Part shown: in pieces, positions 32,089 to 41,316 of the stretch
Layout: each line of letters begins with the position of its first letter
Position numbering within the stretch: the first letter of the stretch is position 1
From: Prochloraceae cyanobacterium PL24a_bin.78
GTDB lineage: Bacteria; Cyanobacteriota; Cyanobacteriia; Cyanobacteriales; JANQIW01
Length of the DNA stretch: 60,199 nucleotides
Direction of reading: 5' to 3'
Assembly (NCBI GenBank): GCA_028281945.1
Contig: JANQIW010000097.1
Coordinates: 1 to 60,199 of the forward strand
Position numbers and translations under genes: made by a program
Notes under the pieces: generated by a model
What the model saw: the letters and a program-made list of their open reading frames with translations, nothing else
Database searches by the model: none
What the model was told of the DNA's origin: nothing

Positions 32089-33135
32089 ATGACCAAAAGA
32101 TTTAAAAATATACTATTACTGATTGCGCCATTTTTTTTCTGGGGAACAGCCATGGTAGCCATGAAGGGAGTCATGGAAAAGACCACACCATTATTTCTAG
32201 CAGGAATACGCTTGCTACCAGCAGGAATCTTAGTTTTAGTAGTAGCCATAATTTTCAAACGTAAAACACCATCTGGTTGGAAAGCTTGGCTATGGATTAT
32301 CTTTTTTGCCATAGTAGATGGGGCAATGTTTCAAGGATTTCTTGCTCTAGGATTAGTCAAAACAGGAGCCGGTTTAGGTTCAGTAATTATTGATTCTCAA
32401 CCTGTAGTAGTAACCATGCTATCTGTATGGCTATTCGGTGAAATTCTAGGTATCTTCGGTATTTTGGGATTAACTATCGCTATCATAGGAATTAGTTTAA
32501 TTGGTTTGCCAGACGAATTAATTTTAAATCTTTTCCAAGGCCATGATGTGATGGAATCTTTTATGGGGAATAATCTATTTCATAATGGTGAATGGTTAAT
32601 GTTGATTGCTTCCATGTCAATGGCTGTAGGAACGGTTACAATTAGATTTGTGAGTCGTTATGCAGATCCTATTGTAGCTACAGGTTGGCATATGATTCTT
32701 GGTGGCTTATCCTTATTTATCCTGTCTGGCATCTGGGAATCTCAACAGTGGATTAATTTAGATTTTAATGGTTGGATGAGCATAGCTTATAGTACTATTT
32801 TTGGTAGTGCAGTAGCTTACGGAATCTTTTTCTATCTAGCAACTCATAGTAACTTAACTAGTTTTAGTTCTTTAACTTTTCTAACCCCTGTATTTGCTTT
32901 AGGATTTAGTTCTTTTTTCTTATCTGAAGTCCTTAGCCCTGTAAAATGGTTAGGAATCTGTATTACCTTAGTTAGTGTTTATCTAATTAATCAGCGTCAG
33001 TATCTTGAAAAATTATTATCTAAAAGCAGATCATCAGATGGTAAAGTTATCTTAAGTCAATCCCATGACGTTGAATTAACTAAGGAACCTAATAACCTAA
33101 CCCCAATAGCATTTAATAAATTACAACAAGACTAA
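32089..33135 (+). CDS. DMT superfamily (EamA) transporter
   Basis: 348 residues with about ten predicted membrane helices in two EamA repeats. The first opens LLIAPFFFWGTAMVAMKGV (about 9-27) and the second includes MSMAVGTVTIRFVSRY. The pore-helix pattern LVKTGAGLGSVIIDSQPVVV (about 89-108) and its counterpart ATHSNLTSFSSLTFLTPVFA are typical. Related proteins export amino acids, metabolites or nucleotide sugars; the substrate cannot be told. The C-terminal 45 residues are polar and cytosolic. Confidence 0.9.
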   Translation: MTKRFKNILLLIAPFFFWGTAMVAMKGVMEKTTPLFLAGIRLLPAGILVLVVAIIFKRKTPSGWKAWLWIIFFAIVDGAMFQGFLALGLVKTGAGLGSVIIDSQPVVVTMLSVWLFGEILGIFGILGLTIAIIGISLIGLPDELILNLFQGHDVMESFMGNNLFHNGEWLMLIASMSMAVGTVTIRFVSRYADPIVATGWHMILGGLSLFILSGIWESQQWINLDFNGWMSIAYSTIFGSAVAYGIFFYLATHSNLTSFSSLTFLTPVFALGFSSFFLSEVLSPVKWLGICITLVSVYLINQRQYLEKLLSKSRSSDGKVILSQSHDVELTKEPNNLTPIAFNKLQQD

Positions 33136-33215
33136 ATAGATTAATTAATTGATTAATTCTGTTTGATATTTTACCTATAGTTTAAAAAATATATATTGAA
33201 ATTTTTGATTAGTTT

Positions 33216-34706
33216 ATGAAATATTATCATTTTCCTGTAATATTAGCAGCTTGTCTGACTTGTTGGGAAATTCCTCCTAGTTTAAGTCAAGAATCTCTAT
33301 TCAAACAAACTATCTCCTCTGCTTCTTCCCTAAGTGAAACAAAAATCATCGCACAAGCTGATGTGGAAATCGACAAAGATAAAGTAAATGATGAAATTAA
33401 TAATTATAATTCCTTAATTACTTCAGCCAATCAAGCAATAGATAAGGGAGATTATCAAAAGGCTTTAGAAGATTTTCAAAAAGCATTAATAGAAAAACCA
33501 GAAGATATTGAAGCTTTAAAAGGTATAAGTAAGGTAAAATCCCATGCTTATGATTCTTATATGCAATCAGGTTATCTCGCTACTGTTGAAAGGGATTATT
33601 CTAATGCTATATCCTTTTTTGAAAAAGCTCTTATCTTACGCCCTGATGATTTTTATTCTCAAAAAGCAATTACTAATGTCAAAGGATATATTTTACGAGA
33701 TGAAAGAATTAAACAAAAACAAGAACAAGAAAGACTAAAACAACAAAAACAAGAACAAGAAAAAAGCCTTCAATCACAACAAATTAATGAATCTATAAAA
33801 CAAGAAGGTAATTTAGTATTGATTGTTTTTGGTATAATCGCCATTTTGATTTTATTTTCATTTATTTTTTTGATATTACCTGTAAAAAAAACATCAGATT
33901 CCTCTGAAAATCCAGAATTTGATCTTGAAACAAGTGAAGATGATTTGGTGTTACTTCCTCAAAATAATATTTTAAATTCACAACCAATTACAGAAGATCA
34001 ATCCTCAGAATTAGAATTATCACAAAATATTCCAGAAGATCATCAAGAAAATTCTTCCAAAACCCAAGAACATTTAAATCAACAACCTCAAATACCAATC
34101 ATTCAAAAACCAGAAACTAAAGTAAAACCTCATCAAGTAAAACCTCAACCAAAATCTAAAACAAAATCTAAAACAAAACCTAAAGCAAATAATCAATTAG
34201 CATTACCAGAAACTACTCGTCTTCCTAATGCTGATTTGGTTCAAGATTTAATCCAAGATTTAGAGGTATCAAATCCTAGTAAAAGACGTAAAGCGGTTTG
34301 GGAATTGGCACAGAAAGGAGATTCTAGAGCGGTAAAACCCTTGGTTAAACTAATTATTGATTCTGATTCTAACGAAAGAGGTTTAATTTTAGAAGCATTA
34401 TCACAGATTAGTAGTAGAACAGTAAAGCCTATGAAACAGGCTTTGGCAATGTCTCTTCAAGATGAAAATCCTCAAGTTCGTAAAAATGCAATTCGAGATG
34501 TGACTAAAATTTACGATGTCATGAATCAAATTCGCCAACTATTAGAAAATGCTGCTAAATCAGATCCTGATCCAGAAGTGAGAGAAGTAGGTGAATGGGC
34601 TTTGAAAAAGTTAAATTTAGTTCAACTACCTCCTCAAGTAGATAAATTACCAGATATTTCTATATCTAGGAGAGAAAATTCTGCTTCTAATGGTGTTGAA
34701 TATTAA
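33216..34706 (+). CDS. TPR and HEAT-repeat membrane protein
   Basis: 496 residues. An N-terminal signal (MKYYHFPVILAACLTCWEIPPSLSQ) is followed by at least two TPR units (about 63-96: ANQAIDKGDYQKALEDFQKA; and about 120-150: VERDYSNAISFFEKALILRP). A Lys/Gln-rich coiled coil (about 165-192) precedes one membrane helix (about 200-222: LVLIVFGIIAILILFSFIFL). A polar linker rich in KPK repeats (about 230-325) leads to HEAT repeats (about 335-475). The order suggests that the TPR part lies outside and the HEAT part inside the membrane, each binding partners. No specific pathway is indicated. Confidence 0.85.
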   Translation: MKYYHFPVILAACLTCWEIPPSLSQESLFKQTISSASSLSETKIIAQADVEIDKDKVNDEINNYNSLITSANQAIDKGDYQKALEDFQKALIEKPEDIEALKGISKVKSHAYDSYMQSGYLATVERDYSNAISFFEKALILRPDDFYSQKAITNVKGYILRDERIKQKQEQERLKQQKQEQEKSLQSQQINESIKQEGNLVLIVFGIIAILILFSFIFLILPVKKTSDSSENPEFDLETSEDDLVLLPQNNILNSQPITEDQSSELELSQNIPEDHQENSSKTQEHLNQQPQIPIIQKPETKVKPHQVKPQPKSKTKSKTKPKANNQLALPETTRLPNADLVQDLIQDLEVSNPSKRRKAVWELAQKGDSRAVKPLVKLIIDSDSNERGLILEALSQISSRTVKPMKQALAMSLQDENPQVRKNAIRDVTKIYDVMNQIRQLLENAAKSDPDPEVREVGEWALKKLNLVQLPPQVDKLPDISISRRENSASNGVEY

Positions 34707-36721
34707 TCAATAACTGAATTATTAATTTTTAATCCATAACTAAAACTAAGAAGTCGTAACCATAAACGAGGATAGCGTTTTTCCATCCAAGATTGAGAAT
34801 TTTTTAACCATTGATGAAACCATTTTTTTAAGAGTAAATTCACTAAAGCATCCTTGGTAAAGGCTAAATATGAGCCAAGCCAACGAAGCATATCTTTACT
34901 TCCAGCCATCTCCCAAATCCAAGGGATTAAAGCTGGATTTTGATTAGCGGCAATGATTGCGAGTCGGTTGAAGGTTAACCAATCGGTTTTGTCTTTGATA
35001 AAGGTATCTGCTACTTTTTCAGGTTCAGAAGCGAGGATCCCAAAGAAGGTATTAAGCATGGCGTTAATTCTCTCTGGTGGTAAAGTTTTATAGGTTGGAA
35101 CCATCATTCCTTTGGAAAAAAGCCACGTAACGGCAATATTGCTTTGATAGGCGCGAATTTGGTTTAAGTCTTGGCCACTGAGTAAGTCATGTTTCAAGGC
35201 TATGTCTAATGTTTCGGTTAAACGTTGGAGATTCCTCACTAGGGAACCAAAACCAGTAAATACTAAAGGGGATTGCAAAGATGCGGCATCCCCAATGGCT
35301 AAGATTCGATCGTATGCCACCACTCGATCGTTATTGCTAGTAGTAAAATGAGCTGGAATATAACCAAAAGTCGCTTTTTTCCAAACAAGTTTGGACATAT
35401 CACAACGACGATATTCTGGGAGAATTGTAAAGAAATCTTCGTACATTTCTAATAAAGAGCCAGGGTTATGGGGATGAACTTGATGATAGTGAAATAGGTA
35501 AATGGTTAATTCGTTATTCTCTCCAGGAAATAATTCCCAAATAAGTTGCCTTCCTCGGGAAATATCTCCATGGGAATTAAGCACATCGCCGTAATTTACA
35601 TCCCATACTCCATGGGGAAATCCAGATGAAATAGTTGCTCCTACCGTTGGGCAAACACTATCAAAGGCTCGCATTCCGTTGAGTTGCCAAGCAATGGGAG
35701 ATGCACTTCCCATGGCATCTATGGCTAAACGTCCTCCTACTAGGGTTTTTTCTTGATTTTTTAGGTTAAGAACTTCTAGAGTGATTCCTTCTGAACTAAC
35801 GAAAGCATTCATAAATTCTGTTTCATCCCAGATTTCTCCTCCTGCTTTTAGGAATTTTTCACCAGCTAAACTGAGAATTTTCTCGGAATCTAAGGCAATA
35901 TTTAGTACTTTTGGCGTGTGTAAAATAGCTGCTTTTAGATGATTTGGATTGTTACTATCGAAAAATTTATTGAATCCATCTCGGTATTCGTTGGCGATCA
36001 TGCTTTCAAATTCCGCTTGGGTAAATAACCCTAAGTCCATTAAGGTTTGGAATTCACCGCGAGAGATATTCCATTCTCGATTCATTCTCCCGAATTTTAA
36101 TCTTTCTATTAGGAGAACTCGATATCCTCTTTGTGCCATTACTGCGCCATGAATAATGCCTAATGCTCCTCCTAGATAAATTAAGTCGTAGTCGAAGGAT
36201 TTTGCTTTCTTTTCTTGGGAAGAGAAGATTACTTGTTTGGGTTTTTTGGGGTTGAGAACACTTTCTCGCCAGGATTTTTCCCACCAATATACTCGGTTGA
36301 GATCGTATTCTCCTTTGGGCATTTGTTGGAAGAAGTGAACTGTTTTAGGGTAATAGGGTGCTAATGCTTCAAATATTGATTGTTTGGATAAGTCTATATC
36401 TGGAGGAGATGGATATTGTGGGGGGAAGTTTTGTTGGATGCTGGTTTTTAGTTGTTGGATAATCTTATTTTCGCCTTGAGGAGGGTTTCCCCAGCGAAAT
36501 ACTTTGAGGTATGTAGTATTTTGTACTGACCAAAGAAAAATTGATAGTTTACTTTCGGGAATGGTTGGATCTTGGGTTGAAGTATTATTTACAAAATTTA
36601 GAAGTATACCACTGGAGGTAATGATTTTTTTCCCTTGGGAAGGATTCCATTTTTGTTGCAACCAATAGCGAACTTTTTTAATTTCAGGGGTGGGGATTTC
36701 TCTATATAGAATTTCTTTCAT
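34703..36721 (-). CDS. cruA: CruA-type lycopene cyclase (FAD-dependent)
   Basis: 672 residues. The N-terminal 180 are a family-specific extension. Then comes a flavoprotein core with FDYDLIYLGGALGIIHGAVM (about 176-195), an adenine-ribose strand end RVLLIER, and the CruA/CruP hallmark MNREWNISRGEFQ (about 214-226). AIDAMGSASPIAWQ and ILAIGDAASLQSPLVFTGFG complete the FAD fold. CruA closes the ends of lycopene to gamma- or beta-carotene in cyanobacteria lacking CrtL. The length favours CruA, but the CruP paralogue is a possible alternative. With crtR in the same window it fits xanthophyll synthesis. Its 3' end overlaps the convergent HEAT gene by four bases. Confidence 0.8.
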   Translation of the reverse strand: MKEILYREIPTPEIKKVRYWLQQKWNPSQGKKIITSSGILLNFVNNTSTQDPTIPESKLSIFLWSVQNTTYLKVFRWGNPPQGENKIIQQLKTSIQQNFPPQYPSPPDIDLSKQSIFEALAPYYPKTVHFFQQMPKGEYDLNRVYWWEKSWRESVLNPKKPKQVIFSSQEKKAKSFDYDLIYLGGALGIIHGAVMAQRGYRVLLIERLKFGRMNREWNISRGEFQTLMDLGLFTQAEFESMIANEYRDGFNKFFDSNNPNHLKAAILHTPKVLNIALDSEKILSLAGEKFLKAGGEIWDETEFMNAFVSSEGITLEVLNLKNQEKTLVGGRLAIDAMGSASPIAWQLNGMRAFDSVCPTVGATISSGFPHGVWDVNYGDVLNSHGDISRGRQLIWELFPGENNELTIYLFHYHQVHPHNPGSLLEMYEDFFTILPEYRRCDMSKLVWKKATFGYIPAHFTTSNNDRVVAYDRILAIGDAASLQSPLVFTGFGSLVRNLQRLTETLDIALKHDLLSGQDLNQIRAYQSNIAVTWLFSKGMMVPTYKTLPPERINAMLNTFFGILASEPEKVADTFIKDKTDWLTFNRLAIIAANQNPALIPWIWEMAGSKDMLRWLGSYLAFTKDALVNLLLKKWFHQWLKNSQSWMEKRYPRLWLRLLSFSYGLKINNSVID

Positions 36722-36889
36722 TTTGATTTCTAGTTTGACTTTTTGTTTGGTGGAAAATATGTAGTCAATTGTTTGAAAAATACGCTACACTTCCTATACT
36801 GTATCCTTAAAATTAGTATAAGAAAGTTTACAATTGTCTAAGTTTTGTAAATTTAAGTTTTGTAAATTGAGGAGGAAAAAAGATCAATC

Positions 36890-37117
36890 ATGAATCCAAT
36901 TCCAGCTACTACAGAAGAGTTTATGGCTCTTCAAGAACAACCTGTCGATGAGGAGTTAGTGGCTCAGGCTATCGCAGGTGTTGTTAAAATTGCTCGATCG
37001 CAAGGTCAATCTTTGGATCAGTTAACGGCAGAGGTGCTTAGTGATGATTTGGTTTTGGATGGGGTGCAACGGTTATGGCTTAGCAAGATTATTGCTCAAG
37101 CATGGAAAAGTTTATGA
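36890..37117 (+). CDS. small conserved cyanobacterial protein, unknown function
   Basis: 75 residues, acidic and helical. EEFMALQEQPVDEELVAQAI then GVVKIARSQGQSLDQLTAEV, ending DDLVLDGVQRLWLSKIIAQAW. The pattern is that of a cyanobacterial protein I have seen only as hypothetical. GAGGAGG occurs about 14 bases before the ATG, a little far but strong. It is divergent from cruA, with 168 bases between. Confidence 0.75.
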   Translation: MNPIPATTEEFMALQEQPVDEELVAQAIAGVVKIARSQGQSLDQLTAEVLSDDLVLDGVQRLWLSKIIAQAWKSL

Positions 37118-37494
37118 TAGGAAAATATGGTTTTGGGGTTTTACATTGTTCTATGATTTAAGTGATAATTTAAGTTTTAGAAAGTCCTCGAAGCCTATTT
37201 TAATTTAATTTTGGGAAACTCTATCTGGTTTGGTTTAGCCTAGAGTAATATCATTTTATCCATTAGTATGATATACAATGGTTAGGGAGAGACAAGGGGG
37301 ACAAGGAGGACAAAGAGAACAAGGGAGAGAGGTTTTGGTTTAAGAATCAACAGGTAGGAGATAGCTTTAACTCTATCGTTGTTAAAGACAAATTGATATA
37401 AAATAACACATAAAATACTCAGTAATTAAATTTATTTAAAATCGTAAAAGCACTTTTTAAAAGTTTAAAACTTATAAATAATCTTAGTAAATTT
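37118..37494. other. intergenic region with repeat fragments
   Basis: It contains the 26-bp element (37248-37273) followed by a G-rich agacaaggggga run (37285-37330), the same order as in copy 1 behind pyrD. The rest is AT-rich and unassigned. Confidence 0.6.
37248..37273. repeat. 26-bp intergenic repeat, copy A
   Basis: It begins ATATCATTTTATCCATTAG and ends TATGATA. It is identical to 51024-51049, and 21221-21246 is a diverged relative with the same ends. The hexamers TATCAT and ATGATA at the two ends are inverted, so it can form a short hairpin. Each copy lies downstream of a gene. Confidence 0.85.
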
Positions 37495-37692
37495 ATTCTC
37501 CCCATCCAAGATTTAAGTAATAAGTAATAAGCTTTGATTAAGTAATAAGTCATGAGTAATAAGTAATAAGTAAATAAGATATACTCTTTTTCTCCCTTGT
37601 CTCAAGAAACTCCCTTGTCTTCCTTGTCTCAAGAAACCCCCATTCTCCCCATTCTCCCCATCTCCCATTCTCCCCATCTTCCTTATCTCAAG
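37495..37692. repeat. composite dispersed repeat, copy 2 (C-rich on + strand)
   Basis: In order: ATTCTCCCCATCC, GATTTAAGTAATAAGTAATAA, several AAGTAATAAGT units, AAATAAGATATACTCTTTTT, CTCCCTTGTCTCAAGAAACT units, and a CCCCATTCT/CCCCATCT array ending at about 37680. It overlaps the last codons of the flippase-like gene (stop at 37688). The minus strand is G-rich, with several GGGG tracts. Confidence 0.8.
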
Positions 37693-38647
37693 AATTACCT
37701 TTCTCTCTTCTAACCGCCCCCATCATTTGCCCAAGAAAAGGTAAACCAATAACCGCAGGAAGAAAATAGCGAGAAGTGCATAACAAACCCAAAGCCGCGC
37801 CGGTTGCTTCACCAAAATATTCAGGAGTATAGAAAAGAATCAAAGCAGCATCACGGGTGCCTACCCCTGCAAAGGTAAGAGGTAACAAACCCGCCAAAAT
37901 CGCCAAAGGAGACAAGGCTAAATTAATCAAAAATGGCGTGGAAGCTTTCAATGCCAGAATAAAAAACCAGATTTGAATTAAATGCAAAAACCAGATAAAA
38001 ATTGAGGTAAAAACTACTTTAAATAACTGGCTTTTATCTTGCCAAAAATAATCGTGCATTTCCCCCCAAGAAGTCTCTAATTTTTGTAATTTATGGCTAA
38101 TTTTTTTAGGAGAAAACTTAATCCCAAGACGGAAGAAAAAGCGAGCAAATTGACGGGATCCCAATAATAATGAACCCACAATCCAACCACTTATTACCCC
38201 AAAAGTCATTACCCAAAATAATAAATCTTTGTCGGGATAAAGTATTAAACCCAAGACACACCACAATAATAATGAAAGTAAATCACAAGCTTTTTCAAAT
38301 ACTACTAAAGATAGGGAAAGACTGCCATTAAGATGCCCTCTATCCTTCATAAAATAGGCTTTAGCTATATCTCCCATCTTGGAAGGTAAAACCATATTTA
38401 AAACACTTGCCCCTAAAATTAAACGATTTGCTTCAATAAATCCCATATTTGTAGCTTTGGGCATTAATTTTTGCAACCGCCATGATGTAAATCCAGTAAT
38501 AGGAATTACCATTCCTAAACTAACCGCCATCCAAAAACCATCGCTATTTTTAAATACTTCTAATAAAGCTTGAAAATCAATCTTAGAATAGATAATTAAA
38601 AGAATGGCAATACTAACAACAATGGAAAGAAATCTTTTTAAATTCAT
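37688..38647 (-). CDS. flippase-like membrane protein (LPG synthase TM/UPF0104 family)
   Basis: 319 residues with about eight predicted membrane helices. It matches the lysylphosphatidylglycerol-synthase transmembrane family (UPF0104): early GFWMAVSLGMVIP, VLPSKMGDIAKAYFMKDRG (about 100-118), LAGLLPLTFAGVGTRDAALILF (about 247-268; quoted core FAGVGTRDAAL). Members without a catalytic C-terminal domain are thought to act with glycosyltransferases in lipid or polysaccharide transfer. It begins two bases after the upstream unknown gene and is the last gene of a three-gene operon. Its terminal codons lie inside the dispersed repeat. Confidence 0.85.
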   Translation of the reverse strand: MNLKRFLSIVVSIAILLIIYSKIDFQALLEVFKNSDGFWMAVSLGMVIPITGFTSWRLQKLMPKATNMGFIEANRLILGASVLNMVLPSKMGDIAKAYFMKDRGHLNGSLSLSLVVFEKACDLLSLLLWCVLGLILYPDKDLLFWVMTFGVISGWIVGSLLLGSRQFARFFFRLGIKFSPKKISHKLQKLETSWGEMHDYFWQDKSQLFKVVFTSIFIWFLHLIQIWFFILALKASTPFLINLALSPLAILAGLLPLTFAGVGTRDAALILFYTPEYFGEATGAALGLLCTSRYFLPAVIGLPFLGQMMGAVRREKGNS

Positions 38648-38649
38648 AA

Positions 38650-40242
38650 TTAAAATTCCCGTTCCAATTTCAAAGGTTCCCCAGGATTAAGTTGCTTGAT
38701 TTTATCAGTTAAATCCCAAGTAGGTTGTAATTGACTAACTTGAAAAGTGCGACTCATTACCACATAAATAGAGGTTTGATCGGGAGAAATACCCCCAGAA
38801 ATTACATGATCCCAAGCATCAGTAGTAAGTAAATCAGTGATTTTCCATTTGCCGTTTTCCCATGTAAACTGACGATAGAAGGAAAAAGGAGCAGCTTTTT
38901 TCCCAGAAATTAGAATTTTTTGCAGAATTTTCCGAATTAAATTAGGGAAGAAACGCCCAAAAGTTAACATTACTAGCCTGAGAATAATTAGATTAAAAGT
39001 AGTCATTTGTTTTTGTTTTGCCCAACCTAGTGAACCTTGAATTACAATATCATTTTCTTGAACTTCAATTTTATATTTACTTACTAAATGGCCTACAGCG
39101 TTTTTAATTTTTTTGCCGTCTTTTATCTGAAGAGAAATTTGGGTGTCGGAAGCAATTAATTTATCATCACGAAACAGCTTAAATACTCCACCTTTATTTA
39201 AAGCTAGATATAATTCCATATTTTCTCGCCTATCAATCAAGATTCCTCCTTCATTTAACCATAAACGCCCTTGATCACGGGGCTTTCTGGTGGGTCGATC
39301 GAATACAAAATCTCGCCAAGCTAATAAATAATTCCACGTATGATGCCCAATAATGCGATCGTCTGCATAGCAAGGAGATAAACCTTTACCTATGCCGAAT
39401 AAAAATTGATCATTAATACTCAAAGCTTCAGGCATCCATTTGCCAACTAACTCAAAACCATGAGGAAAGAAGTTATAAGTATTGCGACTGGTATATTCAC
39501 CACCAAAAGAACCGTCTGGATGAATAAAATAAGTTGTTAAAATAATCGCTTTAGCAATGGCATCTTTGAGAGGAGAACTAGGATTCAAATCATAAATACG
39601 TGCTAAACAAGAAATGGTTAAGGTTTGATAACCCGGATCGAATCCTTCATACTCTTGAAACCATCCTTCCTGATTTTGCCAAGACAAGACAGTTTCTAAT
39701 CTTTTTTGTTTGCTCGTATTCCAGCGATCGGTTTTTAATAGCCTTGACAATAACTCTAAAGATAAAACAATCAAAGCTTGATGATTAGTTAACCTCCCAC
39801 TTTCTTGATGATGGGCTAACCAATCTGCTCTTTTTTGGAAAAAATTGAGAATAATAGGATTATCCAAACCCAAAATCATATAACTATCTATGGCAGCTAA
39901 TAGGGAAAAAGCCGCCGCACCCAAGGCCCTTTCAAAGGGAAAATAATCATCACAAGAACCATCACCATGGGCAGTTTTCGCACCATAGAGAATCCCAGCC
40001 TCCACCCACTGGCGAATCATGGGTTTACGATAATAAGGATTAGAATCAATCTCAAGATCGTAAACCAAAGCTAAAGGCAAGACAAATTCCTGAGACATAC
40101 CGCTTGGAAAATCAATCACCTTATACTGCCAGAAACTACGATCAAAACATCCATAAGTAGGGCTATGGGGATTGCGATCCAAAAGAGTGAGGATTTTGGG
40201 AATTTGGCCTAAAGCTTTTCTAGCAAATAAATCTCTATTCAT
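38650..40242 (-). CDS. hypothetical protein, probable alpha/alpha-toroid (heparinase-like) fold
   Basis: 530 residues. The first 330 are rich in helices, with aromatic/glycine patterns (ERALGAAAFSLLAAIDSY, YEGFDPGYQTLTISCLARIY, HPDGSFGGEYTSRNTYNFF) like those of alpha/alpha-toroid enzymes acting on polysaccharides. The last 180 look beta-rich (GGVFKLFRDDKLIASD, KYKIEVQENDIVIQGSLGW), as in heparinase II/III-type lyases. This fold assignment is inference; no catalytic motif was recognised. The start codon shares its A with the stop of the GT2 gene (TAATG), and the flippase-like gene follows at two bases, so all three products should act together on a glycan or glycolipid. Confidence 0.7.
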   Translation of the reverse strand: MNRDLFARKALGQIPKILTLLDRNPHSPTYGCFDRSFWQYKVIDFPSGMSQEFVLPLALVYDLEIDSNPYYRKPMIRQWVEAGILYGAKTAHGDGSCDDYFPFERALGAAAFSLLAAIDSYMILGLDNPIILNFFQKRADWLAHHQESGRLTNHQALIVLSLELLSRLLKTDRWNTSKQKRLETVLSWQNQEGWFQEYEGFDPGYQTLTISCLARIYDLNPSSPLKDAIAKAIILTTYFIHPDGSFGGEYTSRNTYNFFPHGFELVGKWMPEALSINDQFLFGIGKGLSPCYADDRIIGHHTWNYLLAWRDFVFDRPTRKPRDQGRLWLNEGGILIDRRENMELYLALNKGGVFKLFRDDKLIASDTQISLQIKDGKKIKNAVGHLVSKYKIEVQENDIVIQGSLGWAKQKQMTTFNLIILRLVMLTFGRFFPNLIRKILQKILISGKKAAPFSFYRQFTWENGKWKITDLLTTDAWDHVISGGISPDQTSIYVVMSRTFQVSQLQPTWDLTDKIKQLNPGEPLKLEREF

Positions 40243-41234
40243 TACCTTTCCTTAACGCTGTTGCTTTTCCAATTAGAAATTCCATGATTATTTGCTCCCT
40301 CGATTTCTCGGCGACGCAATCTCAACTGAATATCTTCTAATAGTTTACGATTCACTGCCATGAGATCGGCTACTAAACCAAATACCCATAACTGAAAACC
40401 TATCACCATGGTAATTGCAGCTAAGATTAAACTAGGAACATGAGATTTTGGAGTACCGAGAAAGAAAAGAATTAACCAACGAAAACACAATATCAATCCT
40501 ATTGTAAAAGGTATACTCCCCAAAATTGTAAAAAATCTTAGGGGCTTATATGTCATAAAAATGCGAATGATGGTGAATATCGATCGCTGAATATAAGCAG
40601 GAATACTCTTGACTAATCGTGATGGACGCAGATAATCATTAGTTCTAATGGGCACAGAAGTAATGGCCATATCCTTTTGCCCTGCTTGAATAATTGTTTC
40701 TAAAGTATAAGTATATTGGCTAAAGACATTCAGCTGCATCGCCGCATCCCTACTTATAGCGCGAAAACCACTGGGCGCATCGGGAATTTTGGTATTACTG
40801 GCAATTCTTACCACCCAACTACCTAAATTTTGCAGGAATTTCTTGGTAGGGGAAAAATGCTTAATTTGTTGAATCGGCCTAGCGCCAACTACGATATCCG
40901 CCCTACCTTCTAAAATAGGCTGGATTAGTTTACCAATATCATCGGCGCAATATTGATTGTCTGCATCGGTGTTGACGATAATATCCGCCCCGGCTTTTAA
41001 ACAAGCTTCGATTCCTGCCATAAATCCTTTGGCTAATCCTTGATTGCGATGGAAATTTACAATGTGATCTACACCAGAAGCTTTCGCCACTTCTACGGTG
41101 TCATCTATACTACCATCGTTAATAATCAGCCATTGGATGGTATCAATCCCAGGAAGTTGCCGGGGTAATTCAGATAAAGTTACACCTAAAGTTGCCTCTT
41201 CGTTGTAACAAGGAATCTGGATAATCAGTTTCAT
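40242..41234 (-). CDS. family 2 glycosyltransferase (DPM1/GtrB-like)
   Basis: 330 residues. A GT-A glycosyltransferase domain (about 1-210): IIQIPCYNEEATLGVTLSEL at the start, LIINDGSIDDTVEVA (about 37-51), HRNQGLAKGFMAGIEACL, and the metal-binding DxD in IVNTDADNQYCADD (about 88-101). Two C-terminal membrane helices (about 240-290) put it in the polyprenyl-phosphate sugar transferase (DPM1/GtrB) class. It would load a sugar onto a lipid carrier for use on the far side of the membrane. It is the first gene of the operon and overlaps the next gene. Its 5' end was partly copied to 42903-42949 by the adjacent duplication. Confidence 0.92.
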   Translation of the reverse strand: MKLIIQIPCYNEEATLGVTLSELPRQLPGIDTIQWLIINDGSIDDTVEVAKASGVDHIVNFHRNQGLAKGFMAGIEACLKAGADIIVNTDADNQYCADDIGKLIQPILEGRADIVVGARPIQQIKHFSPTKKFLQNLGSWVVRIASNTKIPDAPSGFRAISRDAAMQLNVFSQYTYTLETIIQAGQKDMAITSVPIRTNDYLRPSRLVKSIPAYIQRSIFTIIRIFMTYKPLRFFTILGSIPFTIGLILCFRWLILFFLGTPKSHVPSLILAAITMVIGFQLWVFGLVADLMAVNRKLLEDIQLRLRRREIEGANNHGISNWKSNSVKER

Positions 41235-41242
41235 TGATTTTT
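41196..41242. repeat. duplication scar, original copy at the GT2 5' end
   Basis: 47 bases running from inside the GT2 coding start to just beyond its ATG recur at 42903-42949 with one mismatch. Here they are functional (GT2 residues about 1-13). Confidence 0.9.
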
Positions 41243-41316
41243 CTTAATTTTTAAGATATCATTGTTTATATTATATTATTTATCCATTTTTACCAAGACA
41301 TATACTGTGAGATATT

